NCBI RefSeq assembly: GCF_031755915.1
Contig: NC_083389.1
Span: 3,286,001 to 3,350,000 of the forward strand
Reading direction: 5' to 3'
Origin: Ziziphus jujuba
Taxonomy: Eukaryota > Streptophyta > Magnoliopsida > Rosales > Rhamnaceae
DNA: 64,000 bases
The translations under genes were made by a program, and so were the position numbers. Positions 1 through 10,908 of this stretch are shown piece by piece. Within the stretch, counting starts at the first letter, position 1; each line of letters begins with the position of its first letter. A model generated the notes under the pieces. That model was not told where the DNA came from. It saw only the letters and a list, made by a program, of their open reading frames with translations, and made no database searches.

Positions 1-600
1 TCAAGAACGTTTCATAAAGTCTTGGACTCCCGAAATTAGAGTATCCTAGTTTCGCACAATTCACGTTTACAGGGTTCAACAAGCAATCAATATTTCACGA
101 TCAAAGGTGTACTACTATTTGTAGCAGTGGTCCTTATATATCGTATTAACAATTGAAAGATGGTCAAAAGAAAAAATTTCTATTTGACAGGGCCTCATCC
201 TATACCTATGAACTTTGTTGGACCCAAAACGGATACATTGCAAGAATCTTTTAGGTCTTCCAATATCAATAGGTTGATTGTTTCACTCCTGTATCTTCCA
301 AAAGGAAAAACGATCTCTATGAGCTATTTCTTGGCTCCGAAAGAAAGTTCTTAGGTTCTCCTAATAACTAAAAAGTGTATCATGCCTGAATCTAACTGGG
401 GTTCACGGTGGTGGAGGAATTGGATCGGGAAAAAAAAGGATTCTAGTTGTAAGATATCTAATGAAACTGGCGCTGGAATTGAGATCTCATTCAAAAAGGA
501 AGATAGAAAATATCTGGAGCTTCTTTTTGTATATTCTATAGATGATCCGATCCATAAGGACCATGATTGGGATTGTTTGATTGTCTTTCTCTGAGGAAGA
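1..600 (+). pseudogene. ycf2: ycf2 fragment (N-terminal region), broken
   Basis: The translation matches the early part of plastid Ycf2, a very large essential plastid protein of the import-motor complex. Recognisable stretches include a hydrophobic [14 protein letters not shown] segment (about 100-153) followed by an in-frame TGA at 154-156, an [16 protein letters not shown] stretch (about 265-310) and [18 protein letters not shown] from 382. Three separate reading frames are needed, and the frame ends at 592-594 after the DHDW stretch. Only a few percent of the gene is present. It stops abruptly near 600, where rpoC1 sequence begins. In plastids ycf2 lies in the inverted repeat, far from rpoC1, so the join is a rearrangement. 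Confidence 0.88.
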
Positions 601-604
601 GGTG

Positions 605-913
605 AAACCCCATTTTTGTAATTCCTATGATGTAATTGGAGCTTATCGGTAGAAAAGAATCCATTTAGATAGTCCTTTGTGGCTCTGGTGGCAACTAGAT
701 CAATGTGTTATTACTTCAACAGAAGCTCCCCTTGAAGTTCATTATGAACCTTTGGGTACTTATCATATGATTTATGGGCCCTATCTAATAGTAAGAAGCA
801 TAAAAAAAGGAATTTTTTGTATATATGCTCGAACCATTGTTGGCCATATTTCTCTTTATCGAGAAAACAAAGAAGCTATACAAGGATTTTGCCTAGCTTG
901 CTCATATGATACC
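605..913 (+). pseudogene. rpoC1: rpoC1 3' end (plastid RNA polymerase beta'), broken
   Basis: This is the last ~100 codons of the plastid-encoded RNA polymerase beta' subunit. NSYDVIGAYR is followed by an in-frame TAG at 650-652, where the family has Gln. Then come [36 protein letters not shown] and a C-terminal CSYDT. The native stop after SYDT is lost and the frame runs on to a TGA at 956-958. Several family Arg codons have become Trp, Gln or Cys, as expected from CG-to-TG/CA decay. The neighbour on the right is rpoC2, as in plastid genomes. On the left it abuts ycf2 with no trace of the rest of rpoC1. Confidence 0.9.
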
Positions 914-952
914 AATAATATGGTATCTAAGCTAAGTAATTCTATGACACCA

Positions 953-992
953 GTGTGAATTCAGGTCTCCCCGTGTGAAGTCAGGTCTCCCC
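953..992. repeat. 20-bp tandem duplication in the rpoC1-rpoC2 spacer
   Basis: GTGTGAATTCAGGTCTCCCC at 953-972 is repeated at 973-992 with one mismatch (T to G). It is a short duplication within plastid-derived spacer. Confidence 0.85.
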
Positions 993-1100
993 GGTTCAAG
1001 TAGGACCATAGTTCCTGAATTTCTACGTGAATCAAGATTGAAAAAAGGAAGTTTTCTAATCATTGACTCAAACCCATTGGCGAACCCCACTCAGCGGAAT

Positions 1101-4100
1101 ATGGAGGTACTTATGGCAGAATGGGCTATTCTGGCCTTTCACAATAAAGTGATAGATGGAACTACCATTAAATGGCTTATTAGTAGATTAATAGACCACT
1201 TTGGAATGCCATATACATCACACATCCTAGATCAAGTAAAGACTCTAGGATTACATCCATTTCGTTAGGAATTGATGATCTTTTAACAACACCTTCTAAG
1301 GGATGGCTAGTCCAAGATGCTGAACAACAAGGTTTGATTTTTGAAAAACACTATCTTTATGGGAATGTACACACGGTGGAAAAATTACGACAATCTATTG
1401 AGATATGGTATGCTACAAGTGACTATTTACAACAAGAAAAATGAATCCTAATTTTAGGATGATTGGCCCTTTTAATCCAATCCATATAATGTCCTTTTTG
1501 GTGGCTAGAGGAAATGTATCTCAAGTACCAATTAGTAGGTATGAGAGGTTTAATGTCGGATCCATAAGGATATATGATTGATTTACCTATCCAGACCAAT
1601 TTATGTGAAGGACTTTCTTTAACAGAACATAACATTTCTTGTTATAGAGTCCACAAAGGAGTTGTGGATACTATTGTACGAACATCGAATGCTGACTATC
1701 TTACACGCAGACTTTTTGAAGCAATTCAACACATTACTGTACATAGAACAGATTGTGGCATCGCCCAAGGTATTTTTATGAGTCCTTCCAATGGGATGAT
1801 GCCGGAAAGAATTTTTATCCATGCATTGATTGGTCGTGTATTAACATACGATATATATATAGGCCCTCGATGTATTACCATCGTAAATCAAGATATTGGG
1901 ATTGGACTTTTCAATCGATAACCTTTCAAATACAACCAACATCTATCCAAACTCCTTTTGCATGTAAGAGCACGTCTTGGATCTACCGATTATGTTATGG
2001 TCAAAGCCCTACTCATGGCGACCTAGTCGAATTGGGAGAAGTTATAGGTATTATTGCTAGTCAATCTATTAGGGAACTAGGCACTCAACTAACATTAAAA
2101 ACTTTTCATATAGGTAAGGTATTCACAAGGGGTATTGCAGAACATGTACAAGCCCCTTCTAATGGAAAAATAAAATTCAATGAGGATTTGGTGCATCCTA
2201 CAAGTACACATCATAGGCATCTCGCTTTTCTATGTTATATAGACGTGTATATAACCAAAAAGTTTTATTTTAGTTCCAAATGATCAATATGTAGAATCCA
2301 AACAAGTTATTGCTAAAATTCCCATGGGAACATACACTTTAAATTTTAAAGAAAATATTCAAAACAATATTTATTCTGACTCAGAAAGAGAAATGCACTG
2401 GAGTACTGATGTATACCATGCACCAGAATTTACATATAGTAATGTCCATCTCTTACCGAAAAGAAGTCATTTATGGATATTGTGAGGAGTTCGTGCCGAT
2501 CCAGTGTTGTCCCCCTTTCACTCCACAAAGATCAAGATCAAACAAATGTTCATTTTATTTCTATTGAAGGAAAAATATTTTCTAGCCTTTTAGGAAATCA
2601 AATAAATAATGATCAAGTAAAACACAAATTCTTTAGTTTGGGTCTTTCTGGTAAAAAAGAAAGTATCATTTCTGATTATTCAGAAATTAATCGAATCGTA
2701 TATAAAGGTCATTGTAATTTCATATTTCCTTCTATTCTACACAAGAATTCTGATTTATTTTTATTGCCAAAGAGAGGATGAAATAGATTCATTATTCCAT
2801 TCCAGTGGATTCAAAAATGAGAGAAAGAACTATTGCCTCATCTCACTATTTCGATTGAAATATTGATAAATGGTATTTTTTGTAGAAATATATTGTTGCT
2901 TATATTGATGATCCTCAATACAGAAGAAAAGTTTAGGAATTACTAAATATGGGATGATAGGGATGTATTCAATCCTAAAAAAAAAACAGGATTTGCTTGA
3001 GTATCAAGGAGTCAAAGAATTTAAGCCAAAATACCACATGGAAGTAAATCGATTTTTTTTTCATTCCCGAGGAAGTGCATATTTTACCCGAATCTTCTTC
3101 CATAATGGTATGGAACAATAATATCTTTGGAGTAGATACATGAATCACTTTAAATATAAGAAGTTGAGTAGGCATATTGGTATGAGTGGAGACAGAAAAA
3201 AAAAAAGATTGAACTTAAAATCTTTTCTGGAGATATCCATTTTGCTGTACAGATGGATAAGATATTTCGACACAATGGCATCTTGATACCGCCTGGAATG
3301 ATTAAAAAAAATGTAAGAAATCAAAAAAATTGAAAAATTGGATCTGTGTCCAATGGATCATACCTACAAAGAAAAAATATGTTATTCTGGTTCGGCACGT
3401 AATCATATATGAAATAGCCAACGGTATAAATTTAGAAACACTTTTCCCCTGGGACCCATTGCAGGAAAGTGATAATCTAGAACCTAGAGCTGTAAATTAT
3501 ATTCTTTATGGAAACGGCAAACCAATTTGGGGAATTTCTAGCACAAGCATATTCAATTAGTTTGGACTTGTTTAGTGTTGAACTGGGACCAAGATAAAAA
3601 AAACTTCTTCTATTGAAAAGGCCAATGCTTCCTTTGTTAAAGTAAGGACAAATGGTCTGATTTGAGATTTCTTAAGATCAACTTAATGAAATCCCATATT
3701 TCGTATATCAGAAAAAGGAATGATCTGTTAGATTCATGATTGATCTCTGATGATAGGTCAAACTATACCAATCCATTTTATTATATTTATTCCAAGGAAA
3801 GGATTCAACAATCACTTAACAAAAATCAAGGAACTATTTGTACATTGTTGAATAAAAGTAAGGAATCTCAGTCTTTGATAATTTTGCCATCGATTAATTG
3901 TTTTCAAACGGAACAGCCTCTTAAATTGATAATTACCTTTTAAAAACTCATAGGCACATCTTGGTAACTAAATATTTAGAACTTGACAATTTAAAACACA
4001 CTTTTCAACTACTTAAATATTGTTTAATGGATGAAAACGGGAGAATTTATAATTCCGCTCGATGCAATAGCATCCTTTTGAATCCATTCAACTTAAATTA

Positions 4101-4337
4101 GCATTTTCGCCATCACAATTATGATCATAATTATTGTGTAGAAACAACTACAGTAATTTAGCATGGGGCAGTTTATTTGTGAAAACGTATGTATAGCTAA
4201 AAAAGGGCCATACCTAAAATCGGGCAAAGTTATAAATGTTCAAATTGACTCTGTAATAATAAGATCGGCAAGCCTTATTTGGCCACTCCAGGAGCAACTG
4301 TTCATGGCCATTATGGAGAAATACTTTGCAAAGGAGA
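1101..4337 (+). pseudogene. rpoC2: rpoC2 5' part (plastid RNA polymerase beta''), interrupted by an LTR
   Basis: This was the plastid RNA polymerase beta'' subunit. The start is ATG 1101 ([20 protein letters not shown]), the usual N-terminus. Colinear pieces follow: [20 protein letters not shown] (near 1200), the [12 protein letters not shown] stretch (near 1760-1830), [19 protein letters not shown] (near 1990-2040), a [15 protein letters not shown] stretch (near 3500) and [20 protein letters not shown] (near 4165-4225). Many frameshifts and stops divide these. The gene stops at 4337 in the codons for YGE..GD, where an inverted gypsy LTR begins, and resumes at 9001. Its length and order match the native gene apart from the insertion. 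Confidence 0.93.
4333..4337. repeat. Left target-site duplication of the rpoC2 solo LTR (GGAGA)
   Basis: GGAGA stands immediately before the LTR terminus TGATACGAACC. The same five bases stand immediately after its other end at 8996-9000. rpoC2 reads continuously across the join if one copy is removed. Confidence 0.85.
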
Positions 4338-4995
4338 TGATACGAACCTAGGACGACCTGCTCCTAAACTCGTATTATATTAGCCCAAATCTTTAATTAA
4401 GTTCAAGTTCTAATGGAATGACCTCAACCCCTAACCAACCTGTGGTTAGAAACCTTGGTATAATGTAGACGCCACAATAGGGGATGGAAAACCTATTGAT
4501 AAGTCAAGCTAAAACAACCAATTCTCTAATGGTGTTTTAGGTGTTCACAAAGAACAAAGAGATAATTAATCTCACAAGTATTTTCTTAATCAAATCAATG
4601 TTTTTTTCATATTGAAAAATAAGCCTTTAAATAGGCTAAGATTACAAAGAAAAAAACCCTAAAAAATTAATTCAAAACCGGACTCCTATAGGAATTAGGA
4701 AACTTGACCAAATTCTAATATGTCCTAAATTAAGTTTCCTAAACTAAATTTGATTAATTAATTCCTTTATTTTGAATTAGGAATTAATTAATTTACAATG
4801 GAAATAATAAAATAAAAACCTTCCTAAAGTTATTTATCCAGAAAATAAATAAATAAAAACCTAAAAGTAATGGTAGTTTCCTAAAACAAAAAGTAAAAAC
4901 AAATTAGGAAACTAAAAATGCTAGCTTTTTTATCAAGTCGAATTTGATCAATCTTTGACCTCTTTGAGCTTCAAATCAGCTTCTAGATGCTTTTT

Positions 4996-5010
4996 AGGAT
5001 GCCAAATAAG
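4996..5010. repeat. 15-bp direct repeat flanking the inserted pol module (left copy)
   Basis: AGGATGCCAAATAAG occurs here and again at 8505-8519, exactly bracketing the 5011-8504 insertion. The unoccupied sister LTR at 16526-17656 has this stretch once (AGGATGCCAAATA, near 17168), so the second copy arose with the insertion. Confidence 0.85.
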
Positions 5011-8000
5011 TTGAGCTTGGTTTCAAGGAGAGTACTTGCTGTCTACAAAGTTGAAGAGCAGATACAAAGAGAAAACATCTTCCACACTCGCTTCGAAATA
5101 CAAGGTAAAATTTGTAGCATGACTATAGATAGTGGGAGTTGTACTAATGTGATAAGTAATCTTGTAGTTGATAAATTAGGCTTGAAAACAATAAAACATC
5201 CTGAACCTTATAGATTACAATGGCTTAATGATAGTGGTGAGATGAAAGTAAACAAACAAGCCAAAGTAAAATTTAATATAGGTAGATATGAGGATGTAGT
5301 TTTATGTGATATTGTACCCATGATTGCTGGACATATACTATTAGGTAGACCATGGCAATTTGATAAAGATGCTACTCATCTTGGTCGAGAAAATAGTATT
5401 GTTTTTAGGTTTAAAGGGAAGAAGGTCAAGCTGGAACCATTATCTCCTAAAGAGGTTTACAAAGACCAATTACAAATGCAACAAAGGAGAGAAGCCGAAA
5501 AGCTCAAGGAAAAAGCAAGTATGGCACCAACGGCTTCACCGTCCTTTCAAGAAGGTAAGATTGAGGTTGCTGACCAAGGTAAGGTTTCTAAGGTTCATAT
5601 TGAGTGGAAAGATCAAGGGAAAACCGAAAAAGAGGGAAAAGGAAGTGGCAAACCCGCGAGGTTGGAGAAGGAAGAGGAATCCGAAGGTTTGCACCAATCC
5701 AAGGGAAAAAAAGAAAAAGAAAGAAAGGAAAGGTTAAGTAGCAATTTTTATTTGAGTTTAGGGGATATTAATAAGGTTATTGAGTGTAAGAAACCTTTGC
5801 TGGTCATGCTTTACAAAGAATATTATTTTTATGATCAAACTAACTTTGAAGAACTTGAATTGCCAAGTTTAATGATTTCTCTTTTGAAGGAATTTGGAGA
5901 TGTCTTCCCAAATGAGATTCCAAGTGGACTACCACCTATTCGAGGGATAGAACATCAAATTGACTTTGTTCCAGGGGCTGCCATACCAAATAGACCAGCT
6001 TATAGGAGCAATCCTGAAGAAACAAAGGAGCTGCCAAAACAGGTAAGTGATTTGCTTGATAAAGGATACATTCGTGAGAGTTTAAGTCCATGTGCTGTTC
6101 CTGTTTTGTTGGTACCTAAAAAGGATGGTTCTTGGAGAATGTGTGTTGATTGTAAGGATATAAATAACATTACCATCAAATATAGACATCCCATTCCTAG
6201 ATTAGATGATATGCTTGATGAGTTGCATGGTGCTTGCATGTTTACAAAAATTGATGTTAGGAGTGGTTATCACCAAATTAGGATGAAAGAAGGTGATGAA
6301 TGGAAAACCGCATTCAAAACCAAATATGGACTGTATGAATGGTTAGTTATGGCTTTTGGATTATCCAATCCACCTAGTACTTTCATGAGGCTTATGAATC
6401 ATGTAATGCATCCATTTATTAGAAAATTTGTGGTTGTTTATTTTGATGACATTCTAATATATAGCCGAAATTTGGATGACCATGTGGATCAACTTTGGCA
6501 AGTTTTGCAAGTTCTTAGAAAGGAAAGATTGTTTGCTAACATTAAAAAATGTGAATTTTGCAAAGAAGAGCTTGTGTTTCTAGGTTTTGTAATAAGTGCT
6601 ACAGGAATCAAAGTTGACCAAGCTAAGGTGAAAGCAATTCAAGAGTGGCCGATTCCTACTTCTATCACCCAAGTGAGGAGCTTTCATGGCTTGGCAAGCT
6701 TTTACAGAAGATTTGTCAAGGATTTTAGTACCATAGCAGCACCATTGAATGAAGTTGTCAAGAAGAATGTTGGTTTCAAATGGGGGGAAGTACAAGAAAA
6801 ATCTTTTAATTTGTTGAAAGAAAATTTGTGTAATGCACCTTTGTTAGTTTTGCCAAATTTTTCTAAGACTTTTGAAATTGAGTGTGATGCTTCGGGTGTA
6901 GATATTGGAGCTGTCTTAATGCAAGAAGGAAGACCCATAGCCTACTTTAGTGAAAAATTAAGTGGAGCTGCCCTAAACTACCCGACTTATGACAAGGAGA
7001 TGTATGCTTTGGTGAGGGCTTTGGAGACGTGGTTGCATTATCTCATGCCAAAGGAGTTTGTGATTCATACAGATCATGAGTCTTTGAAGCATATCAAGGG
7101 TCAAGGATAGCTCAACCGAAGGCATGCTAAGTGGATTGAATTTATTGAAACATTTCCATATGTGATCCACTACAAAAAAGGTAAGGAAAATGTGGTTGCT
7201 GATGCATTATCCCGAAGGTATGTGCTCTTTTCTACCTTAAATGCTAGATTGCTTGGATTTAAACAAGTGAAAGAACTTTATGAGCATGATAGTGACTTTG
7301 GAGAAATTTTTAGAACCTGTTTGAAACATGGATTTGATAAATTTTACATATTTGAGGGATATTTGTTTAAGGAAAACAAACATTGTGTGCCTAATTGTAG
7401 TATTAGGGAATTATTGGTTCGGGAAGGACATGGGGGTGGTTTAATGGTCCATTTTGGTGTTTTAAAAACTTTATCCTTGCTGCAAGAACATTTTTATTGG
7501 CCTAACATGAGGAAAGATGTTGAGAGAATTTGTGAAAGATGTTTAAAGTGTTGAAAAACAAAATCAACATTGAAACCGCATGGATTGTATAAGCCTTTGC
7601 CGATCCCTACCTATCCTTGGGTAGATTTGTCTATGGATTTTATTCTTGGGTTGCCTAGGTCAAGGACAGGTAAGGATTCAATATTTGTTGTAGTAGATAG
7701 GTTTTCTAAGATGGCACATTTTATTGCATGTAACAAAATTGATGATGCATCCAATATTGCTAATTTATTTTTCAAGGAAATTGTGAGATTGCATGGAATG
7801 CCAAGAACTATTGTGTCGGATAGGGATGCTAAGTTCTTAAGCTATTTTTGGAAAGCATTGTGGGCTAAATTAGGTGCTAAACTTTTATTTTCAACTACTT
7901 GTCATCCACAAACTGATGGACAAACCGAAGTAGTAAATAGAACCTTGTCTACATTGTTGAGAGCATTAATTAGTAGAAATTTAAGGACTTAAGAAGAATG

Positions 8001-8504
8001 TTTGCCACATGTTGAATTTGCATATAATAGGTCTTTACATTCCGCAACTAAATTTACTCCATTTGAAATTGTTTATGGTTTTAATCCTTTGACTCCATTA
8101 GATTTAACACCTTTGCCTTTAAGTGAGCGTGCTAATCTAGATGGAAAACAAAAAGCTGATTTTGTAAACCAGATTCATGAGAAGACACGCGCAAACATTG
8201 AGAGGAGGACCAAGCAATATGCAAGGGTGGCTAATCAAGGCCGAAAATCAATGGTGTTTGAACCTGGAGATTGGGTGTGGCTGCATTTAAGGAAAGAAAG
8301 ATTTCTCGAACAAAGGAAATCAAAACTCATGTCGAGGGGTGATGGACCTTTTCACGGTTCAGAGAGGATAAACGACAATTCCTACAAACTTGATCTACCG
8401 GGTGAGTATAGTGTTAGTGCCACCTTTAATGTTGCTGATTTATCTCCTTTTGCTGCAGGTGATGACTTCGATTTGAGGACAAATCCTTTTCAACAGAAGG
8501 GGAA
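5011..8504 (+). mobile_element. LTR-less Ty3/gypsy pol module inserted into the solo LTR
   Basis: A 3494-bp block reads opposite to the surrounding LTR. It starts at the gag-pol linker, just upstream of the protease, and ends exactly at the polypurine tract AGAAGGGGAA (8495-8504), where the 3' LTR would begin in the related elements at 16311 and 33845. It has no LTR, PBS or gag. The 15-bp direct repeat on each side looks like a target-site duplication. It is not a normal integrase product, which would carry LTRs and 5-bp repeats. Retroposition of a partial transcript or cDNA, or repair with template switching, would fit; there is no poly(A). Confidence 0.75.
8495..8504 (+). promoter_or_regulatory. 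Polypurine tract of the pol module
   Basis: AGAAGGGGAA is the plus-strand primer site of the gypsy family. It matches AGGAGGGGAA at 16301-16310 and GTAGGGGAA at 33836-33844, both of which directly precede a 3' LTR. Here no LTR follows. Confidence 0.75.
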
Positions 8505-8519
8505 AGGATGCCAAATAAG
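8505..8519. repeat. 15-bp direct repeat flanking the inserted pol module (right copy)
   Basis: This is an identical copy of 4996-5010. The interrupted LTR continues directly after it. Confidence 0.85.
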
Positions 8520-8694
8520 CTGAATATGACGTCCCACACGTTGCCCATGCTTGGAAAAATAAGAAAAGGCTAATACAGTAAAATACAGTAAAGCCAGCAA
8601 GCAATACAGCAAATTTGCTCAAATTGTTGATGCTGTCCGTACAAGCCCTTTTTGATTGCATTTGAGGCTGCTTTTAACTTGATTCCATGACCTC

Positions 8695-8934
8695 TTAGGC
8701 ATATGTATTGAACCCATAAATCATTGGAACCATTTCATGCTTCCCGAACTCCAAAAATGTACCAAAACCGTTACCCGGGTCCGTATCGGCTTCTATTGCT
8801 TGTATGAGTAAAACAGGCCTTGGTTCTTTAGATATGGCCAACCCATCTTGACTATGACTTATTCCTTGTATGAAGACAGCAAGGTTGTCCTTGAAATTCT
8901 TGGCTTGGGCCCTAGTGATCGGTCCCACCTTCAT
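8695..8934 (-). CDS. LTR-encoded C-terminal tail of the gypsy polyprotein (79 codons, open)
   Basis: An open frame within the LTR begins [17 protein letters not shown]. The same stretch occurs at the same LTR position at 17401-17595, near 13165-13310 and near 27230-27390. In the truncated element at 13118-16525, the pol frame runs through FQEEGND across the polypurine tract into the LTR and reaches this stretch. It is therefore most likely the C-terminus of the polyprotein encoded by the 3' LTR, not a separate gene. GPITRA-type tails are known from plant gypsy polyproteins. In this solo LTR it has no pol upstream and is a relic. Confidence 0.6.
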   Translation of the reverse strand: MKVGPITRAQAKNFKDNLAVFIQGISHSQDGLAISKEPRPVLLIQAIEADTDPGNGFGTFLEFGKHEMVPMIYGFNTYA

Positions 8935-8995
8935 TTGTATTGCGTCAGCACCTCAGCGGGTTGTCGGTCGAACAGTCTCGGGTGGATTCACATTA

Positions 8996-9000
8996 GGAGA
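8996..9000. repeat. Right target-site duplication of the rpoC2 solo LTR (GGAGA)
   Basis: This matches 4333-4337 exactly. rpoC2 coding sequence ([15 protein letters not shown]) continues from here. Confidence 0.85.
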
Positions 9001-9780
9001 CACATTAGTTACATTTATATATGAAAAATCAAGATCTGGTAATATAACACAGGGTCTTCCAAAGGTGGAACAAGTGTTAGAAGTGCATTCGATTGATTCA
9101 ATATCGATGAACCTAGAAAAGAGGGTTGAAAGCTGGAACGAACATATAACAAGAGTTCTTAGAATTCCTTGGGGATTCTTGATTGGTGCTGAGCTAACTA
9201 TAGTGCAAAGTCATATCTCTTTGGTTAATAAGATCAAAAAGGTTTATTGATCCCGGGGGTGCAGATCCATAATAGACATATAGAAATTATTATCAAATAA
9301 CATCAAAAGTGCTGATTTCAGAATATGGAATATCTAATGTTTTTTCACCGAGATAACTAATTGGATTGTTGAGAGCATAATGAACAGGTTGTGCTTTAGA
9401 AGAAGTGATGTGTTACAGAGCCATATTATTAGTAATAATGAAAGCGTCTTTAAATTCTCATAGTTTCACATCCGAAGTGAGTTTTCAAGAAACTGCTCGC
9501 GTTTTAGCAAAGCTGCTCTACGTGGTCGTATCGATTGGTTGAATGGTTTGAAAGAGAATGTTTTTCTAGCGGGGATGATACCCTTGGGACCGAATTCAAA
9601 AGATTAGTGCATCGTTCAAGGCAACATCACAACATTCCTTTGGAAATGGAAAAGAAGAATTTATTCAAGTGGGAAATGAATGACATTTTGTTGGACCACA
9701 GAGAATTATTTGATTTTTGTATTTCAAAGAATTTACATGATATATTAGAACAATCATTTCTAGAATTTGATGGTTCCTAA
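9001..9780 (+). pseudogene. rpoC2: rpoC2 3' part
   Basis: This is the C-terminal ~260 codons of the plastid beta'' subunit. [28 protein letters not shown] is followed by [28 protein letters not shown], a degraded middle part with several frameshifts (9250-9530), and FDGS with a TAA at 9778-9780 corresponding to the native C-terminus. The frame opens directly out of the LTR at 8996. Joining this part to the piece ending at 4337 accounts for the whole gene. The next gene, rps2, follows 215 bp downstream as in plastids. Confidence 0.92.
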
Positions 9781-9995
9781 AAGAAAATTCATCCTTTTTT
9801 CTATTTGTGTTGTGGTCGTTTAATTTGGTAATAGAAATAAAGATAATATCGAATAGAAAGAAATGAATGGTCTGGATCGTGTATCAATGTCCAATCTTCG
9901 ATAGAAGAGAAGGTTCCGTTGGAACAATTATATATTTCTAACTTCTCTTTTTTTTTTCAACGAAAAAATAAAAAATAGAAGAAGTGTGGGGAGAA

Positions 9996-10693
9996 ATGAC
10001 AAGAAGATATTGGAACATCAATTTGGAAGAGATGATGGGAGCAGGAGTTCATTTTGGTCATGGTACAAGGAAATGGAATCCTCGAATGGCACCTTATATT
10101 TCTGCAAGGTGTAAAGGTATTCATATTATAAATCTTACCATAACTTCTTGGTTTTTGGTAGAAGCTTGTGATTTAGTTTTTGATGCTGCAAGTAGGGGAA
10201 AACAATTCTTAATTATTGGTACCAAAAATAAAGTACTAGATTAAGTAGCACGGGCTGCAATAAAGGCTCGGTGTCATTATGTTCATAAAAAATGGCTTGA
10301 TGGTATGTTAACGAATTGGTATACTACAGAAACGAGACTTCACAAATTCAGGGACTTGAGAATGGAACAAAAGATAGGGAGACTCAATCGTCTTCTAAAA
10401 AGGGATGCGGCTATGTTGAAGAGACAATTATCTCACTTGCAAACATATCTCGAAGAGATTAAATATATGACTGGATTATCCGATATTGTAATAATTGTTG
10501 ATCAGCAAGAAGAATCTATAACTTTTCGCGAATGTATGACTTTGGGCATTCCAACAATACAAATTGTGACCCAGATCTAGCAGATATTTCAATTCTGACA
10601 AATAATGACGCTATAGCTTCAATTCGATTAATTCTTAACAAATTAGTATTTGCTATTTGTGAGGGTCGTTCTAGCTATATACGAAATTCTTGA
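9996..10693 (+). pseudogene. rps2: rps2 (plastid ribosomal protein S2), broken
   Basis: It starts at ATG 9996 ([23 protein letters not shown]), the usual S2 N-terminus, and ends at TGA 10691-10693 after SYIRNS, so the length is nearly native. It has an in-frame TAA at 10242-10244 within the NKVLD stretch. A frameshift near 10565, just after IPTIQIVT, moves NPDLADIS into another frame. Substitutions such as family Arg to Trp or Ile are common. In plastids it would be cotranscribed with atpI-atpH-atpF-atpA. Confidence 0.93.
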
Positions 10694-10908
10694 TTAATAA
10701 TAAGATAAGTAAATTATTTTTGGAACTCCATAGAATAGATTTATTGAATCGGTTACTATTTCTGACTTGTACAAAAGAGTTAAAAATAATCGAGGATATT
10801 ATGCGATTAGTAGGTGTTCAAAATATCCAATGCAAGTATGCAAATAAAAAATGAGATGGTTGAATCAAAATAATTCCTTTTAAAGTTCTACTTCTTTCAA
10901 AGGTTAAT

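Larger units (their letters stand above)
4987..8504 (+). pseudogene. Ty3/gypsy pol polyprotein (PR-RT-RH-INT), three in-frame stops
   Basis: One frame runs almost throughout. The first 24 bases (4987-5010) come from the host LTR and supply the first ATG. Domains in order: protease with MTIDSGS (DSG at residues 48-50); reverse transcriptase with [17 protein letters not shown] and [11 protein letters not shown] (catalytic Asp pair at 6445-6450); RNase H from FEIECDASG; an HHCC zinc-binding region ending CERCLKC; an integrase core with DLSMDF, SDRDAKF and [12 protein letters not shown] carrying the D, D and E; and a C-terminal [12 protein letters not shown] region. Stops are TAG 7108-7110, TGA 7552-7554 (probably from an Arg CGA) and TAA 7990-7992. 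No frameshift is evident, so this is the best-preserved gypsy pol here. No chromodomain is visible. Confidence 0.92.
4338..8995 (-). mobile_element. Ty3/gypsy solo LTR inside rpoC2, itself interrupted at 5011-8519
   Basis: In - orientation the LTR runs from 8995 (TAATGTGAATCCACC, a decayed form of TGATACGAATCCACC) to 4338 (ending GGTTCGTATCA). Removing the inserted block leaves about 1.15 kb. It is colinear with the uninterrupted LTR at 16526-17656: shared signposts are the AGCCTATTTAAAGGCTTA promoter region, the AGGATGCCAAATA stretch and the MKxGPITRAQ coding stretch. Perfect 5-bp duplications (GGAGA) flank it. No internal domain in the matching orientation is attached, so it is a solo LTR, the usual product of LTR-LTR recombination. 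Confidence 0.85.

Noticed and set aside
5011..8504. An integrated plant pararetrovirus (caulimovirus-type) from the RT similarity
   Set aside because: An integrase core, a PPT of the local gypsy family and family LTRs elsewhere in the window identify a Ty3/gypsy retrotransposon. No movement-protein or virus-specific domain is seen.
4338..8995. An ordinary complete gypsy element with two LTRs around pol
   Set aside because: The LTR-like halves on the two sides are different parts of one LTR and run opposite to pol. They are not two copies of the same LTR.
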